From NCBI RefSeq assembly GCF_001907195.1, contig NZ_LVWA01000004.1:496001-560000 (forward strand): a DNA stretch of 64,000 nt, given 5' to 3'. Source of the stretch: Pontibacter flavimaris (GTDB taxonomy: Bacteria; Bacteroidota; Bacteroidia; Cytophagales; Hymenobacteraceae). Below the pieces are notes generated by a model that was not told the DNA's origin, searched no databases, and was given only the letters and a program-made list of their open reading frames with translations. Of the stretch, positions 36,867 to 45,242 are shown one piece after another (position 1 is the stretch's first letter; every line of letters begins with the position of its first letter). Made by a program: the position numbers and the translations under genes.

Positions 36867-37373
36867 ATGCGGATCTTCCTGATAGGCATGATGGGCAGTG
36901 GCAAGACCACGCTGGGCCGGCAACTGGCCGGGCAGCTCGGCTATACGTTCGTGGACCTGGACGAGTACCTGGTGCAGCGCCAGGGACAAAGTATAAACCA
37001 GATCTTCGAGCAGTACGGGCAGGAGCATTTCCGGAAGCTGGAGCGGCAGGCGCTGGAGGAGGTGGTGCAAAAGTATGATAAGGCCGTGATCTCTACCGGA
37101 GGCGGGGCCCCCTGCTTTTTTAATAACATCGAATACATCAACCAACACGGTACGAGTTTCTACCTGGATGTGCCGGTAGAGCAGCTGGCGCATAGGTTGT
37201 TAGCCCACGGGCTGCAGGAGCGCCCGCTGCTGACGGGCAAAAGCCCCGCAGAATTAAATCTATACCTCACCGAAACATTAACCCACCGAAAGCAGTTCTA
37301 CGAACGCGCAACGTATACTTTGGCCGGCGCCAACACCGCTGCCCAAAGCCTGCTGCGCCTGCTCAACCAATAG
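36867..37373 (+). CDS. aroK: Shikimate kinase
   Basis: The 168-residue P-loop kinase has GMMGSGKTTLGRQLA at residues 7-21, FVDLDEYL with the metal/substrate aspartates near 28, the FEQYGQEHFRKLE segment, STGGGAPC near 78, and the lid RPLLTGKSP. It phosphorylates shikimate in aromatic amino-acid synthesis. No other aro gene is adjacent. Confidence 0.94.
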   Translation: MRIFLIGMMGSGKTTLGRQLAGQLGYTFVDLDEYLVQRQGQSINQIFEQYGQEHFRKLERQALEEVVQKYDKAVISTGGGAPCFFNNIEYINQHGTSFYLDVPVEQLAHRLLAHGLQERPLLTGKSPAELNLYLTETLTHRKQFYERATYTLAGANTAAQSLLRLLNQ

Positions 37374-37443
37374 CAGATACACTTCGTTAATAGCATTACA
37401 CGTGTAGCCTGTAGCCCGTTCGGGCAGACTTTAAAATATTAAG

Positions 37444-37451
37444 TAGTTTTG
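37444..37451 (+). promoter_or_regulatory. Possible -7 element for the hydroxylase-like gene
   Basis: TAGTTTTG fits TAnnTTTG; TTCG 21 bases upstream is a weak -33 match. Confidence 0.4.
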
Positions 37452-37481
37452 CAGCGTTAACTGATACAGCAAAATCTAACT

Positions 37482-38093
37482 ATGAAACCTAATCACAAAG
37501 GAAGCGCACAGCTTTTCAAGAACCCGATTCTGGAGAAGATGACCAGAACGCACATTGCCGTACCCATTACCATTTTCCTGGTTATCGCCACAGGCCTGAT
37601 CTACTATGGCATCACCCACGGCTTTATCAGCATTTTTGAGGCAATCGGTTTCTTTTTCTTGGGCTGGTTTATTTTTACGCTGCTCGAGTACCTGGCGCAC
37701 CGCTACGTGTTCCACATGGACACCGACACGCCGCTGAAGGCCCGCCTGCAGTACCTGTTCCACGGCAACCACCACGAGTACCCGAAAGACAAGAAGCGCC
37801 TGGCTATGCCGCCGGTAGTTAGTATACTTTATGCCTCCGCTTTCTTCTTTATCTTTAAGGTGATCTTCGGCACGTTTGTGTTTGGCGTGGTGGCCGGCAT
37901 GCTCTTTGGCTACGCCATGTACCTGCTGGTGCACTACGTGGTGCACGCGTACCCGCCGCCGAAGAACTTCCTGAAGCAGCTCTGGATCAACCACAGCATC
38001 CACCACTACAAAGACCCCGAGGCCGCCTTTGGCGTGTCAATGCCGCTCTGGGACTACATCCTGGGCACCATGCCGAAGCGAGCTAACAAATAA
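37482..38093 (+). CDS. Fatty-acid-hydroxylase/sterol-desaturase-superfamily membrane protein
   Basis: The 203-residue protein has four hydrophobic segments and the di-iron histidine boxes HRYVFH (H73, H78), HGNHH (H94, H97, H98), HYVVH and HSIHHY near 170-175. Size and spacing resemble fatty acid 2-hydroxylases (Scs7-like). Because Bacteroidota make sphingolipids, hydroxylation of lipid acyl chains is a fair inference; the substrate is not shown. It shares a bidirectional terminator with the small convergent gene. Confidence 0.87.
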   Translation: MKPNHKGSAQLFKNPILEKMTRTHIAVPITIFLVIATGLIYYGITHGFISIFEAIGFFFLGWFIFTLLEYLAHRYVFHMDTDTPLKARLQYLFHGNHHEYPKDKKRLAMPPVVSILYASAFFFIFKVIFGTFVFGVVAGMLFGYAMYLLVHYVVHAYPPPKNFLKQLWINHSIHHYKDPEAAFGVSMPLWDYILGTMPKRANK

Positions 38094-38116
38094 GGCCAGC
38101 AAAGTATAAAACGCAG

Positions 38117-38145
38117 AAAAGGAGCCCTTTGAGGGGGCTCCTTTT
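38117..38145. terminator. Bidirectional terminator
   Basis: AAAAGGAGCCC and GGGCTCCTTTT pair around a short loop between convergent genes. Confidence 0.85.
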
Positions 38146-38168
38146 CGTTTGTGTGGCATTTACCTGGT

Positions 38169-38339
38169 TTACCTTCTGAACTTGCGGAAGAGCCAGGTGA
38201 TCAGCAGCACGATCAGCACGATAATGACCAGCGCTGTCCACATGCCGGCCTCAAAAATGTCTCCTATCACCTCGCAGCTGCTCATGGTAAAGGTTAGCAG
38301 CACGAGCACTGCCATCAGGTATGGTCTTATATTTTTCAT
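38169..38339 (-). CDS. Small lipoprotein-like membrane protein, 56 residues
   Basis: ATG at 38339 opens a 56-codon frame: MKNIRPYLMAVLVLLTFTMS followed by SCEVIGDIFEAGMWTALVII and a second hydrophobic run ending LFRKFRR. The first segment has a lipobox-like TMSSC (Cys22); the second is a transmembrane helix (about 35-50) with a basic end. The convergent terminator, good spacing and lipoprotein pattern support a real gene. Tiny proteins of this type are common in Bacteroidota; function unknown. Confidence 0.75.
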   Translation of the reverse strand: MKNIRPYLMAVLVLLTFTMSSCEVIGDIFEAGMWTALVIIVLIVLLITWLFRKFRR

Positions 38340-38473
38340 AGTTTTATACTTTAGTGCATGCGCTGGCCTTATGCAAGTATGGCAATACTACGGCCAGGGC
38401 TAAATATATGATAGTATCGCCATCTATAACTACTGTAAATCAGCGGAAAAGGTTAGCAGGGGAGCAGCGGCGC

Positions 38474-38528
38474 AAGTATAAATAAGAACAGGCACCCGGT
38501 TTTCGGGTGCCTGTTCTTATTTATACTT
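38474..38528. terminator. 25-bp perfect hairpin with AAGTATAAA at its base
   Basis: Arms 38474-38498 and 38504-38528 are exact inverse complements with the 5-base loop GTTTT. The outer nine bases of each arm are AAGTATAAA / TTTATACTT. It serves the minus-strand gene ending at 38540 and can work in both directions. Confidence 0.85.
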
Positions 38529-38539
38529 GTAAGGGTAAC

Positions 38540-39154
38540 TTAGTTCTGCTGGCCTGTCTTCCACTCGTTGTAAGCCGTAACAACAGCCGGAATCTCCAGA
38601 ATCTCAAACTCCTTATTCTCTATTCTGGCGGCCAGCTCGGGGTAGTCGGCAAAGTACTCGCCAGCCAGTTTACGGAACGTCCTGTTGACGTTGATGCCGA
38701 TGGCGCCGGAGCTGAAGTACATGCCTACCATGCTGGCCCCCGCCTCATCGGTGCGCTTTGTGAAAAAGCTGATGTCGTCCACATTGTGGTTAAAGCCGCT
38801 GCGCTGGAAGCTCATCCTGGAGCCCTTCGCGTAAAGCGAAACCGGCCCTTCCATCAGCTTCTGCGCCCAGGTTGGCTCTTTTCTTTTTTTGCCGTTAAAC
38901 ATCAGGTACACCGGTTCATACGCTGCCGAGTCCAGGGTGAAATAGATCCTGCTCAGTTCGCTGCTGCTGATCTTCTCGTTTTTAGAGCCCGCCTCGGCTG
39001 CCCTGTACATAATGCTTTTCTCGCCAACCGATGATGCCTTCACCAAACCTGTCAGTTCCTTGCCATCGGCGAACAGCACGTTGGCCTGCTGGAAATCCTG
39101 TGCAAAAACGATGGTGCCGCAAAACAGCAAGACAAGTGTAAAGAGTGTTTTCAT
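38540..39154 (-). CDS. Hypothetical exported protein
   Basis: The 204-residue protein has a clear signal peptide (1-18, ending IVFAQ). The mature protein starts DFQQANVLFADGKELTGLVKA and contains IYFTLDSAAYEPVYLMFNGKKRK and EILEIPAVVTAYNEWKTG. This pattern (short beta-rich N-terminus about expression of a FADGKEL strand, helical end) recurs in uncharacterised Bacteroidota periplasmic proteins, but no named family is assigned. Monocistronic, with its own terminator. Confidence 0.7.
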   Translation of the reverse strand: MKTLFTLVLLFCGTIVFAQDFQQANVLFADGKELTGLVKASSVGEKSIMYRAAEAGSKNEKISSSELSRIYFTLDSAAYEPVYLMFNGKKRKEPTWAQKLMEGPVSLYAKGSRMSFQRSGFNHNVDDISFFTKRTDEAGASMVGMYFSSGAIGINVNRTFRKLAGEYFADYPELAARIENKEFEILEIPAVVTAYNEWKTGQQN

Positions 39155-39455
39155 ATTAGTATGGTTTAAGGATTGATGATGGATTCAAATATATTAATTA
39201 AGTTATATATAGTATTGTGCCGGTGCGGGATTTTTTTCGCGAACTATACTTTAAAGCCCGTGTTAGTCCTGTGCGCCTGGCACCATGTTTATACTTGCAG
39301 CCTGTGGAGGCTTGGCGGGTTTTATACTTTATACTGATGTGCGGTTGCGGCTGCAGGAAGCGGCGGCGGATGGGGCGTAAAGTATAGGAACCGGTCCAAG
39401 AAATAATCCCTTGCCTACGTGATGCAATTGATTCTGAACCTTGTAGCTTTGTAAT

Positions 39456-39830
39456 GTGAAAAGCCCTGTAAGATACATTCTGCTGCTCTTCTCCGCTGTG
39501 CTTGCTTTTGCCGGCCCCAGCGTGGGCAGTAGCGGGAGCGCATTTTATTCGTTGCCGCAGGCTGTAGAGGGGGAGTATTCCCCGGAAAGCTTGTCAGGCA
39601 ACGAGCTGCACAAGTATGTGGGGCTGCAGCGGGCAGAGGAGCAGCTACATGTTCTGAACAGCTTTCCGGCCCCGCCTTCCAGAAGCCACATCGGCGGCCT
39701 TGCTGCCAACCCGTATGCCTTTGAGTTAAGGGTGCAGGCCATTGCCTCGCGGTATATCCTGTACGCAAAGTGCATTCAGCGGAGCCTGACCATCGGCGAC
39801 ATCATCTTCCCCTCCCACTATTTCTGGTAA
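39456..39830 (+). CDS. Hypothetical exported small protein
   Basis: A GTG start gives 124 residues with a signal peptide (RYILLLFSAVLAFAG, 6-20). The mature part is unassigned; one cysteine is near the C-terminus (AKCIQRSLTIGD). A TAGCTTTG box (39444-39451) precedes the start closely. The 300-base gap before it (39155-39455) holds an AT-rich stretch and ATACTTT words, nothing else recognisable. Confidence 0.55.
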   Translation: MKSPVRYILLLFSAVLAFAGPSVGSSGSAFYSLPQAVEGEYSPESLSGNELHKYVGLQRAEEQLHVLNSFPAPPSRSHIGGLAANPYAFELRVQAIASRYILYAKCIQRSLTIGDIIFPSHYFW

Positions 39831-39951
39831 TCCGTTTTATATTTCCTGACCTGGGCTGAGTGCGCCTCAGCCAGTTTAAGCCGTACGGGCGCCAGCAAAA
39901 ACTTGCTGCGTGCGCCGCTATGGCATGTTTTGCCAGTAAAGAAATATCAAA

Positions 39952-40470
39952 ATGGATTTAACAACAATAGTAATAGCATGCCTTGCCCTGGTGGTTTTTA
40001 TTGTACCGATCATGTATCTCCAGCGCAACCAGAAACAGAAAACCGGGGAGGCCTCGGCTGAGTTCCTGGCCCTGGCCGAGCAGCAGCAGGCAAGGCTTAC
40101 AAAGCATGAGCTCTGGAACGACCGCTACGCCATAGGCCTCGACGAGGGGCAGAAAAAACTGCTCTATTTAAGGAAGGATGATGTGCAGGAGCAAAAGCTG
40201 TTCTTACACCTGGCTGACTTTAAAAAGAGCACAGTAAGCAGCGAGAGCAGGGACGTGAACGGAACCAAGGTATTCGACCTGATCGAGCTTCGGCTTGCGC
40301 CGCGGAACCCAAAGCACGCCGAAGTGCGCCTGGAGTTCTATAACAAAGAGGTAAGCATCATGCTAAGCGGTGAGATGCTGCTCGCCCAGAAGTGGAGCAG
40401 CCTAATCAGTGCAAGTATAGCGGAGGCTTCCCCGGCTGGCGCAGCCTCTGAGAAGGTTGTTTCAGCTTAG
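39952..40470 (+). CDS. Hypothetical protein with one N-terminal membrane helix
   Basis: The 172-residue protein is anchored by a helix at 5-24 (TIVIACLALVVFIVPIMYL). A Gln/Glu-rich linker and a soluble beta-rich domain follow (RYAIGLDEGQKKLLYLRKDD, KVFDLIELRLAPRN, EVRLEFYNKEVSIML). No family is recognised. It looks like a cytoplasmic-facing or periplasmic accessory protein. Closed by the terminator at 40494. Confidence 0.65.
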   Translation: MDLTTIVIACLALVVFIVPIMYLQRNQKQKTGEASAEFLALAEQQQARLTKHELWNDRYAIGLDEGQKKLLYLRKDDVQEQKLFLHLADFKKSTVSSESRDVNGTKVFDLIELRLAPRNPKHAEVRLEFYNKEVSIMLSGEMLLAQKWSSLISASIAEASPAGAASEKVVSA

Positions 40471-40493
40471 CTTAAAGCTTAAGCCATACTTTG

Positions 40494-40527
40494 GAAAGGA
40501 CCGGGAGACATGCTTCCGGTCCTTTTC
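40494..40527 (+). terminator. Terminator
   Basis: AAAGGACCGG (40495-40504) pairs with CCGGTCCTTT (40516-40525), followed by TCTATT. Confidence 0.75.
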
Positions 40528-40677
40528 TATTGCGGGCATTTGTATCTCAGCCCTTAAAAATAAAGACTCAAATTGATCTTTAAATAATCTAAATATAAGT
40601 ATGTTTCGTATAGCTTTTAATATCATTTAGCCTGGATATTACTACTGTTCACCTCCTATTGGTAAAGTCAGCGAGCT

Positions 40678-42393
40678 ATGCAAGAGAATATTGTCAGCCA
40701 CGTAGGCCCTAAGACACTAAGGGCATCCGGCGTAGAAGTTATAACTGGCGAAAGTGTGCTTAGGCTCCTGTCAGACGATGCGTTTTTATCCGGCTGGACG
40801 GGCCTGTACGACGCCTGCCCATGGGCCACGGTTTTTCAGAGCAAGGAGTTCGTGAGCGTGTGGTATAAAGTGTACGGGCAGAAACACATGCCAATCGTGG
40901 TAAAAGAGGAACACAATGGCCGGCTTACTGGCCTTCTAACGCTGGCCAGAGATGTAAGAGGCCTGGGTATCACGGCTGCAGGGGGGTGGAACGCCTATTA
41001 CCATACCTGGCTCGTGGCGGCTGATGACGATGACAGGTTTATCAGAAGGGCACTGGCTGAAGTAAGAAAGCTGTTCCCAAAACAGAAGATCACGCTCAAG
41101 TATATTCCGCCCAACACGCCGCTCGGATGGTTACAAACAGATGCCCACTGGGCCGCCCGCCACGTAAGCCGTCCGTTCCTGCGCCCCGTCATATATTTCA
41201 ACGACCCGGATATAGCCAGGTTCTTTGGCAGGAAACGCTTCAAGGAGGCCCGCAACCGTTTAAAGAGGCAGGGCGATCTGGTTTATAGCCAGGTCACAGA
41301 CTTCGACACCTTTGTTTCCGTGTTCGATGAGCTTGCCGAGCAGTATGACTTCCGGAAGGGTGCCACGTTGGGCAAAGCGCCTTTCAGGAAGAACCCGCTA
41401 AAGAAAGAGTTTCTTCTCTCGCTCTTCAAGGAAAACATACTGCATGTAAGCCTGCTGCGCCTAAACGGTAAGATCATCGCATCTCTTATTGCTACCGAAG
41501 GCAAGAACAAATGGGTGCATGGGGCAGGTATCAATACGCATCACCCCCGGTACTCCAGAGCTTCGCCCGGATACGTGAGCATGATGATGCTAGGGCAGCA
41601 ACTCCTCGGGGAGGGCTACCAAGCTTTTGACTTGACTCCCGGGGGCCATGATTACAAAGAGGGTCTGGCTAATGCGCATGACCAGCTATACGAGCTGACT
41701 ATTATGGACAGATGGGCCGCTTTCTCTACCAAACTTATCAACAGGCATGTCCGGAATAGGGGCAAACTTTTACTCGCTGGGGCAGGCATTACCTCTACGC
41801 ATGTAAAAAGAGACATAAAGAACTGGTTGAGAAATAGTCAGGAAAAATTAAGGCTGGTGCAGAAAGGCCAGGTTAAGGCTGCGCTGAAGTATAAAGGTGG
41901 TAGCCACGCCAAGAGGCATGAGATGGAATTATTTGAAATTGATCTGGCAGATTTGCATAACGGCGGTGCTATACCCTTAGGGATTAATAAGTTGCGCGAC
42001 CTGCTTGAGTATGATGCCGGAAGAGGGCGTGTTTCTTTCGGGAAGTTCATCCACGATAGCTCGCGGCGTTTTGAAGGTGGAGAGAAATGCTTTACCTGGG
42101 TAAAGGAGGGGCGGTTAATGGCCTGTGTCTGGCAACTGCCAGCTGCTAAAAATAATGGGGAAAAGGCAGGCTTGCCCAAAGCAGCTGTTGTGCTCGATGG
42201 CCTTTACTGTCACGGAATGGAGCAAGCGGGCGTGGTTGCTTTTTTATCAGCCGTATCAACGCAGGTTGTGGAGGAAGGAGGGGTTGAAGCGGTTTATGTA
42301 TCTGTCATCGCCGCTGATAAATCTGTAAGCGCTGCGCTGAAGCAGACAGGTTTCTCTAAGGTTTCGGGTAATCCCAGCCAGATGCAGCTGTAA
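40678..42393 (+). CDS. FemAB/BioF2-like GNAT acyltransferase with extended C-terminus
   Basis: The 571-residue cytoplasmic protein has in residues 40-345 the paired-GNAT layout of polysaccharide-type acetyltransferases: PWATVFQSKEFVSVWY near 47, KRFKEARNRLKRQGDL near 183, SLIATEGKNKWVHGAGIN near 264, SRASPGYVSMMMLGQQLLGEGYQAFDLTPGGHDYKEGLA near 288. The last about 200 residues are a second domain of unknown type. Related proteins are encoded near exopolysaccharide loci, but none is seen here. The start fits a 5' region with no clear promoter. Confidence 0.78.
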   Translation: MQENIVSHVGPKTLRASGVEVITGESVLRLLSDDAFLSGWTGLYDACPWATVFQSKEFVSVWYKVYGQKHMPIVVKEEHNGRLTGLLTLARDVRGLGITAAGGWNAYYHTWLVAADDDDRFIRRALAEVRKLFPKQKITLKYIPPNTPLGWLQTDAHWAARHVSRPFLRPVIYFNDPDIARFFGRKRFKEARNRLKRQGDLVYSQVTDFDTFVSVFDELAEQYDFRKGATLGKAPFRKNPLKKEFLLSLFKENILHVSLLRLNGKIIASLIATEGKNKWVHGAGINTHHPRYSRASPGYVSMMMLGQQLLGEGYQAFDLTPGGHDYKEGLANAHDQLYELTIMDRWAAFSTKLINRHVRNRGKLLLAGAGITSTHVKRDIKNWLRNSQEKLRLVQKGQVKAALKYKGGSHAKRHEMELFEIDLADLHNGGAIPLGINKLRDLLEYDAGRGRVSFGKFIHDSSRRFEGGEKCFTWVKEGRLMACVWQLPAAKNNGEKAGLPKAAVVLDGLYCHGMEQAGVVAFLSAVSTQVVEEGGVEAVYVSVIAADKSVSAALKQTGFSKVSGNPSQMQL

Positions 42394-42494
42394 GTATAAA
42401 GTTACTTATCAGGATGCAAGGTTCAAAAAATATCACAGATGCCACTGCCTGGTCCTAAAGAAGTGATACAGCCAGACGGGTGCGGGTGAAAAAC

Positions 42495-42524
42495 AAAAAA
42501 GCCACCCATTTCTGAGTGGCTTTT
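42495..42524 (-). terminator. Terminator of tRNA-Asn
   Basis: On the minus strand GCCAC and GTGGC arms (with AAA/TTT extensions) are followed by TTTTTTGTTTTT directly after the tRNA. Confidence 0.75.
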
Positions 42525-42525
42525 G

Positions 42526-42599
42526 CTCCCCCTCCTGGGCTCGAACCAGGGACCCCCTGATTAACAGTCAGGTGCTCTAACCGACTGAGCTAAGGAGGA
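42526..42599 (-). tRNA. tRNA-Asn (anticodon GTT)
   Basis: The 74-nt cloverleaf folds completely: acceptor TCCTCCT/AGGGGGA (one U-G pair), D-arm GCTC-AGTCGGTTA-GAGC, anticodon stem CCTGA/TCAGG with loop CTGTTAA (anticodon GTT), T-arm CCTGG-TTCGAGC-CCAGG, discriminator G. The CCA end is not encoded. It lies alone between the acyltransferase gene and the Rieske-like gene. Confidence 0.97.
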
Positions 42600-42732
42600 A
42601 TTTCGACAGTATCAAGAGCGGTCTCCCGCCGTTTGATGATGCAATATTACGGCAGTAAAGCTTAATACGCAAGTATGGCCTCAAAAAAATCTTTTCTAAT
42701 AGTTTAAGCCCCTGTAAATCAATTCTAAAAAA

Positions 42733-43155
42733 TCAGTTGGAAATATAGAGCGTAGAGGCCACCAGCGAGGTTCTGTACTGCACAAGGGCCGAAATGGCCG
42801 GACCGCCGATTACCTGGCCCTGCAGGTTGAACTGGGAGCCGCAGCACGGGTCGGTAATGTATAGCCGCGACGGGTCTACTTCCAGCACGCAGTTGTTGGT
42901 GGGGTCGTAGGTGCAGGTGCGCTCAAAGGCCAGATAGCTGCCGGCATTCTGGCGCACCACGATAATCCCTTTATAGCCCTCTGGCAGGTAAGCATAACCG
43001 CCGTCCTGGCGCAGGTCGGGGTAAAGCTGGCTGTTGATGCTGACCTGGGTGTTTACGGGCACATAGGGAATGATAGGGCTGTTGTTGTTGCTGTCTTTGC
43101 TGCAGGCGCCGGTAAGTATGGCTAGCAGGGGCAGCAGCAGTCGCTTACTTCTCAT
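42733..43155 (-). CDS. Exported Rieske-like protein with altered ligand residues
   Basis: From ATG 43155 the 140-residue protein has a lipoprotein signal (LLAILTGACSKD, Cys18). A Rieske-like beta domain follows: FERTCTYDPTNNC (Cys81) and ITDPCCGSQFNLQGQVIGGPA (Cys104, Cys105). In true Rieske proteins these are CTH and CPCHGS; here the two His ligands are Tyr83 and Cys105. It may bind a different centre or none. The start overlaps the end of the dehydrogenase gene by 11 bases, so the two are coupled. Confidence 0.75.
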   Translation of the reverse strand: MRSKRLLLPLLAILTGACSKDSNNNSPIIPYVPVNTQVSINSQLYPDLRQDGGYAYLPEGYKGIIVVRQNAGSYLAFERTCTYDPTNNCVLEVDPSRLYITDPCCGSQFNLQGQVIGGPAISALVQYRTSLVASTLYISN

Positions 43156-44005
43156 ACGTATAAAACCCTTTGCCTGACTTGCGGCCATGGTGCCCGGCGT
43201 CCACTTTCTGCTGCTGTATGCGGCTCGGCCTGAACTTGGCGTCATAATGGAAAGCTTCGAACATGGAGGTGGTTACGGAGTAATTCGTGTCCACGCCGAT
43301 CAGGTCCATGAGCTCAAAAGGGCCCATCTTAAAACCACTGGCCTGCATCAACTTGTCTATCGTCTCCACATCGGCCACGCCCTCTTCCAGCAGCTTCAGC
43401 CCTTCCACATAAAAATGGCGCGCCACGCGGTTCACGATAAAGCCAGGAGAGTCCTTCGCCATCACGGCAGTCTTGCCTAGCTTCTCGGCCAGCTCCTTTA
43501 TCGTTTGGGCTACCTTAGGAGAGGTAGCGGCACCGGAGATCACCTCCACCAACTTCATAATATGGGCCGGGTTAAAGAAGTGCATGCCCACCACGCGCTC
43601 CGGGTTCGGCACGGCAGCGGCAATCTGCGTTATCGGAATAGAGGAGGTGTTGGAGGCAAGTATGGTATCGGGCGCGTTGATGCCGGCCAGGTCTCTAAAG
43701 ATGCTTTGCTTTACCTCCAGCCGCTCCACCACTGCCTCGATGGCTATATCGCAATGTAGCTGCAGCGTGTCGCCGGTAAAGATTAGGTTTGCCAATGCCG
43801 CCTCCTTTTCGGCCACGGTCAGCTTGCCACGTTCAATCCCTTTGTCGAGGTTCTGGATGATGGTCTGCTGCGCCTTCTCCAGCACCTGCGCGTTGATGTC
43901 GAACAGGATGGTTGCATACCCGGCCTGCGCGCAGATCTGCGCAATGCCCTGGCCCATGGTTCCGGCACCAACTACGCCTATGGTTTTGATGTCCTCTATC
44001 TTCAT
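43145..44005 (-). CDS. 3-hydroxybutyryl-CoA / 3-hydroxyacyl-CoA dehydrogenase
   Basis: The 286-residue protein has the NAD-binding GAGTMGQGIAQ at 13-23, DIAIEAVVERLEVK near 86, SNTSSIPI near 117, and the catalytic region VVGMHFFNPAHIMKLVEVI near 137, followed by KDSPGFIVNR near 183. It oxidises 3-hydroxyacyl-CoA with NAD in beta-oxidation or butanoate metabolism. It is a stand-alone enzyme rather than a FadB fusion. It is cotranscribed with the Rieske-like gene. Confidence 0.93.
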   Translation of the reverse strand: MKIEDIKTIGVVGAGTMGQGIAQICAQAGYATILFDINAQVLEKAQQTIIQNLDKGIERGKLTVAEKEAALANLIFTGDTLQLHCDIAIEAVVERLEVKQSIFRDLAGINAPDTILASNTSSIPITQIAAAVPNPERVVGMHFFNPAHIMKLVEVISGAATSPKVAQTIKELAEKLGKTAVMAKDSPGFIVNRVARHFYVEGLKLLEEGVADVETIDKLMQASGFKMGPFELMDLIGVDTNYSVTTSMFEAFHYDAKFRPSRIQQQKVDAGHHGRKSGKGFYTYEK

Positions 44006-44016
44006 CTTTTCGATTG

Positions 44017-44123
44017 TTAATTGTTGGTTGTTGATTGTTAAGAGAATGCCAAGTATAACTGCTTAAACAGACGGCAAGGAAGCTGAAGCTGGCGAAGCCT
44101 AACAATCAGCAACCAACAATCAG
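44017..44123. repeat. Spaced inverted repeat between pheS and the dehydrogenase gene
   Basis: TTGTTGGTTGTTGATTGTTA and its imperfect complement TAACAATCAGCAACCAACAA are separated by about 60 bases. They could form a long hairpin in the pheS trailer. Confidence 0.55.
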
Positions 44124-44126
44124 CAA

Positions 44127-45155
44127 CTAAATAACTCCCTCAAACTGGCGCAGGAAACGCACGTCGTTTTCGGTGAAGAGGCGCAGGTCCTTTATCTGGT
44201 ACTTGAGCATGGTGATGCGCTCGATGCCCATCCCGAAGGCAAAGCCAGAGTATACTTCCGGGTCGATGCCGGAGCTTTGGAGTACGGCAGGGTCTACCAT
44301 GCCGGATCCGCCAATCTCTACCCAGCCACTACCCTTGCAGATGTTACAGCCTTCGCCTTTGCAGATGAAGCAGGTAATATCGATTTCGGCGCTAGGCTCC
44401 GTAAATGGGAAGAACGACGGACGGAAACGGATTTGCGTGTCCTGCCCGAACATCTCCTTAGCGAAGTAGTACAGCGTCTCCTTCAGGTCCTTAAAGCTCA
44501 CGCCTTTGTTTACGTACAGGCCCTCTACCTGGTGAAACACCATGTGCGCGCGCGCCGAGATGGCCTCGTTGCGGTACACACGGCCTGGCATAATGCTGCG
44601 CAGTGGCGGCTGGTTGTTCTCCATCAGGCGTACCTGCACGGTAGAAGTATGGGTGCGGAGCAGCTTCTCCTTGTTTTCACTCAGGAAGAACGTGTCCTGC
44701 ATTTCGCGGGCCGGGTGGTTTTCGGGGAAGTTCAGGGCAGAGAAGTTGTGCCAGTCGTCTTCCATCTCAGGCCCCTCGGCCACGTTAAAACCGATGCGCT
44801 CGAAAATGCGCACGATCTCCTGGCGCACCAGCGAGAGCGGGTGGCGCGTGCCCAGTGTGTTCGGTACAGTCGGTAGGGTAAAATCGAAGCCTGTGTCCCC
44901 GGCAGTATCAGCGGCGCTGGCCAGTTGCTCCTGCGCCTGGTCAAAGCGCTCCTGGGCGCGGTTCTTCAGCGTGTTCAGCTGCTGACCCACCTCGCGGCGC
45001 TGCTCCGGCGCTACCGTCTTCAGGTTATCAAAAAGTGCTGCCACGCGGCCCTTACGACCCATATAGGCAATACGAAACTGCTCCAGCTCGGCAGCGCTGG
45101 TCAGCGGTGCCGCCTCTATCTCTTGTGCTACTTGTTGTATGTTCTCCACCATCAT
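44127..45155 (-). CDS. pheS: Phenylalanyl-tRNA synthetase alpha subunit
   Basis: The protein (342 residues from ATG 45155; MVENIQQVAQEIE) has the N-terminal coiled coil, class II motif 2 FHQVEGLYV near 210, GSGWVEIGGSGMVDP near 275 and motif 3 GFAFGMGIERITMLKY near 305. It charges tRNA-Phe together with PheT, which is not in the window. Two adjacent ATG codons (45155, 45152) are possible starts; a longer frame to 45200 adds residues unlike the family. Mosaic repeat C begins about 90 bases upstream. Confidence 0.95.
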   Translation of the reverse strand: MMVENIQQVAQEIEAAPLTSAAELEQFRIAYMGRKGRVAALFDNLKTVAPEQRREVGQQLNTLKNRAQERFDQAQEQLASAADTAGDTGFDFTLPTVPNTLGTRHPLSLVRQEIVRIFERIGFNVAEGPEMEDDWHNFSALNFPENHPAREMQDTFFLSENKEKLLRTHTSTVQVRLMENNQPPLRSIMPGRVYRNEAISARAHMVFHQVEGLYVNKGVSFKDLKETLYYFAKEMFGQDTQIRFRPSFFPFTEPSAEIDITCFICKGEGCNICKGSGWVEIGGSGMVDPAVLQSSGIDPEVYSGFAFGMGIERITMLKYQIKDLRLFTENDVRFLRQFEGVI

Positions 45156-45242
45156 GCACAAAGATAATAAATTGATGCGTTCCGCCCCTAGTTCGGTCAT
45201 GCTGAGTTACAAGGCGGCATACATGAGTTCTACTGTAGCAGT

